Source: Jimgerdemannia flammicorona
Taxonomy: Eukaryota > Mucoromycota > Endogonomycetes > Endogonales > Endogonaceae
Direction of reading: 5' to 3'
DNA length: 19,199 nt
Assembly (NCBI GenBank): GCA_003990745.1
Contig: RBNI01002230.1
Span: 1-19,199, forward strand
The notes beneath the pieces are model-generated. The model was not told the DNA's origin, did no database searches, and saw only the letters and a program-made list of their open reading frames with translations. Shown here piece after piece: positions 18,194-19,199 of this stretch; position 1 is the stretch's first letter, and each line of letters opens with the position of its first letter. A program made the translations under genes and the position numbers.

Positions 18194-18908
18194 GTTCTGA
18201 ATCTTAGTTGTTTGCTGTTTGATAGAAAATTCCTCTGGCTGGTTCTCTGAGCTGAGCTTTGTAAATGACGATTTTTCTTTTATCTGAGAGATTTCTCAAG
18301 GCTGCAATTCCTTCAATTCCATCAAGGAATTCTCTGGGGTCTTCTTCTGGATATCCTGCAAAGGTTGGCAATGAGGTGGCCATTTCATCATCACTTTCTT
18401 CTGATTCTGGTTTGGGTTCGGATTCTGATTCTGATTCACTTTCTGAACTATCACTAGAGATGGGGGTGCTTGGGTATCCTGAGGATAGTGTTCTGGATCT
18501 TAGATGAAGTGGAATAGGTCTAGGTATTCTTGTAGGAGCTATTTCTGACTCTGTAAGGAGTTGTAGTAAAGGTTCTATTGGTGGGATTGGTGGGATTGGT
18601 GTAGGGTATCTGGCTATAAGGTCTTGGGTTCATGTGATAAGATATTCTAGTTCTTGTGCAAGTTCTCCGAAATCTCTAACAGGGCTGCCTGTATTGTCTG
18701 GTTAATCTGGTTGGGGATTTCGAGCTATACTGCCTCTTGCTTCTAATTGAGATCCTTCTGATGCTGGGTAGTTGGCAAGTCTTGATGTGATTACTTCTCT
18801 TTCTGTCCAAATGCTAGTAATGACTGGTTCTCCTGTAGTGGCAGAGGTTGGTGTTGTATCAAATATATCCAGTTTGACTGTGGGTTCTTATGAGCTGAAA
18901 AGTCACAT
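18189..18908 (-). pseudogene. gag: G-minus gag, N-terminal part displaced by insertion
   Basis: A putative start ATG at 18906-18908 lies 33 bases inside the 5' LTR edge, but a TGA follows at once, so the true start is uncertain. The frame then reads through a Thr/Ser-rich region, a Pro-rich segment (RYPTPIPPIPPIEPLLQLL), a Ser/Glu repeat (SESESESESEPKPE) and the start of the capsid-like domain (TFAGYPEEDPREFLDGIE, KRKIVIYKAQL). The Phe-Gly-Glu-rich segment with GYPEEDPREFLD resembles the start of gypsy capsids. Stops interrupt it (TAA, TGA). It ends at the TGCTA duplication; across it, the frame joins 12188 without a shift. Confidence 0.78.
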
Positions 18909-18940
18909 CAATTTGAAATCTTCCCAGTTGAGCTCTCAAA

Positions 18941-19046
18941 TGTAATGTGCCTGGCTCAATGGAGGCAAATTACAAGGTTGAGGGTTGATGTAGTTTGGCT
19001 TGAGCCCCCAATTACTTTGTCAAAAAGCAACAAAATGTTGAGGTCC
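18941..19046 (-). repeat. 5' LTR of G-minus, inner end only
   Basis: This begins TGTAATGTGCCTGGCTCAAT and matches 3988 onward for about 100 bases. I count about eight differences, all transitions, plus an 11-base gap near the end. The match stops where the T22 run of a LINE begins (19047). The remaining 1.2 kb or so of LTR would lie beyond the LINE copy, outside the window. Confidence 0.82.
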
Positions 19047-19199
19047 TTTTTTTTTTTTTTTTTTTTTTATAGTCACTTGGACTCCATTCCTTTATTAATT
19101 CCCATCTATCCTATATAAATACAATGATCCCTCCCCCTATCCGATCCCCCTAGGGGGTCCTCCCCCCCCTACCCCTTCCCTATGAAAGACTTCTTTTTC
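19047..19199 (-). mobile_element. Second LINE copy, poly(A) end and 3'UTR (partial)
   Basis: A T22 run (19047-19068) is the poly(A) tail of a minus-strand LINE. It is followed by ATAGTCACTTGGACTCC and a C-rich tract, similar to window bases 1-80 of the first LINE copy (shared blocks ATAGTC, TTGGACT, TTTATTA). It interrupts the 5' LTR of G-minus. The element runs off the window; no coding part is seen. Confidence 0.8.

Larger units (their letters stand above)
3988..19046 (-). mobile_element. G-minus: dUTPase-bearing Ty3/gypsy-type retrotransposon, host of nested insertions
   Basis: Read on the minus strand: 5' LTR (18941 to at least 19046, cut by a LINE and the window edge), gag, protease, Cys/His-rich linker, dUTPase, RT, RNase H, integrase and 3' LTR (3988-5360). 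RT before integrase is the Ty3/gypsy order. Without the 6005-bp insertion and its duplication (12189-18193), the visible element is about 9.05 kb. Gag is split by the G-plus element; gag frames on the two sides match once one copy of TGCTA is removed. Many stops and at least three frame changes are present. No chromodomain is evident. The LTR ends are TGTAACA/TGTTACA. The base before the 3' LTR on the plus strand is part of TATAA (3983-3987), whose partner would lie outside the window. Confidence 0.9.

Noticed and set aside
18265..18507. Plus frame with a Ser/Asp-rich repeat
   Set aside because: It is antisense to the Ser/Glu repeat of the G-minus gag N-terminus.
1..19199. CRISPR arrays, tRNA or rRNA genes, bacterial operon signals
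   Set aside because: None seen on either strand. The repeats present are LTRs, inverted repeats and a degenerate LTR repeat, and the content is eukaryotic retroelements.

Overview
This window is a nest of transposable elements. I see no host protein gene, rRNA, tRNA or CRISPR array. The elements are a Tad1/L1-like LINE, two Metaviridae (Ty3/gypsy-type) LTR retrotransposons and a TA-flanked palindromic inverted-repeat element. They point to a eukaryotic nuclear genome, most likely a fungus. Both LTR elements carry a dUTPase domain. From general knowledge, dUTPase-bearing Metaviridae have been reported in basidiomycetes (Phanerochaete), so a basidiomycete is my best guess, but this is an inference. 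All reading frames are broken by stops and frameshifts. Many of these look like C-to-T changes at CpG or CpA, as expected from cytosine methylation or a RIP-like process.

Layout. (1) 1-2231: 3' part of a LINE on the minus strand (RT, connection region, C-terminal CCHC finger, 3'UTR). (2) 2382-3797: a 1416-bp near-perfect palindrome whose ends are two inverted 217-bp MITE-like units, flanked by TA on both sides. A smaller AT-rich palindrome follows at about 3804-3945. (3) 3988 to at least 19046: a large minus-strand gypsy element, called here G-minus. It has a 1373-bp 3' LTR (3988-5360), pol (5400-8438), dUTPase (8398-9168), a Cys/His-rich linker, protease and gag. The window ends inside its 5' LTR, which begins at 18941. 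(4) 12189-18188: a complete plus-strand chromovirus, called here G-plus, inserted in the gag of G-minus. Its LTRs are 402 and 392 bp, and the target site duplication TGCTA lies at 12184-12188 and 18189-18193. Its order is gag, zinc knuckle, dUTPase, protease, RT, RNase H, integrase, chromodomain. (5) 19047-19199: the poly(A) end and 3'UTR of a second copy of the LINE family, inserted in the 5' LTR of G-minus.

Order of events read from the nesting: G-minus inserted first. G-plus then landed in its gag, and a LINE copy landed in its LTR; the order of these last two is not resolved. Decay by point mutation followed or overlapped. In intact relatives, Gag builds the particle, protease matures it, RT/RNase H copies the RNA, integrase inserts the DNA, a chromodomain steers integration to marked chromatin, and dUTPase would keep uracil out of the cDNA. 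None of the copies here looks able to move by itself.

The most notable points are the palindrome built from inverted MITE units, the two dUTPases at different places in two nested elements, and a Cys/His-rich segment of unknown role between protease and dUTPase in G-minus.
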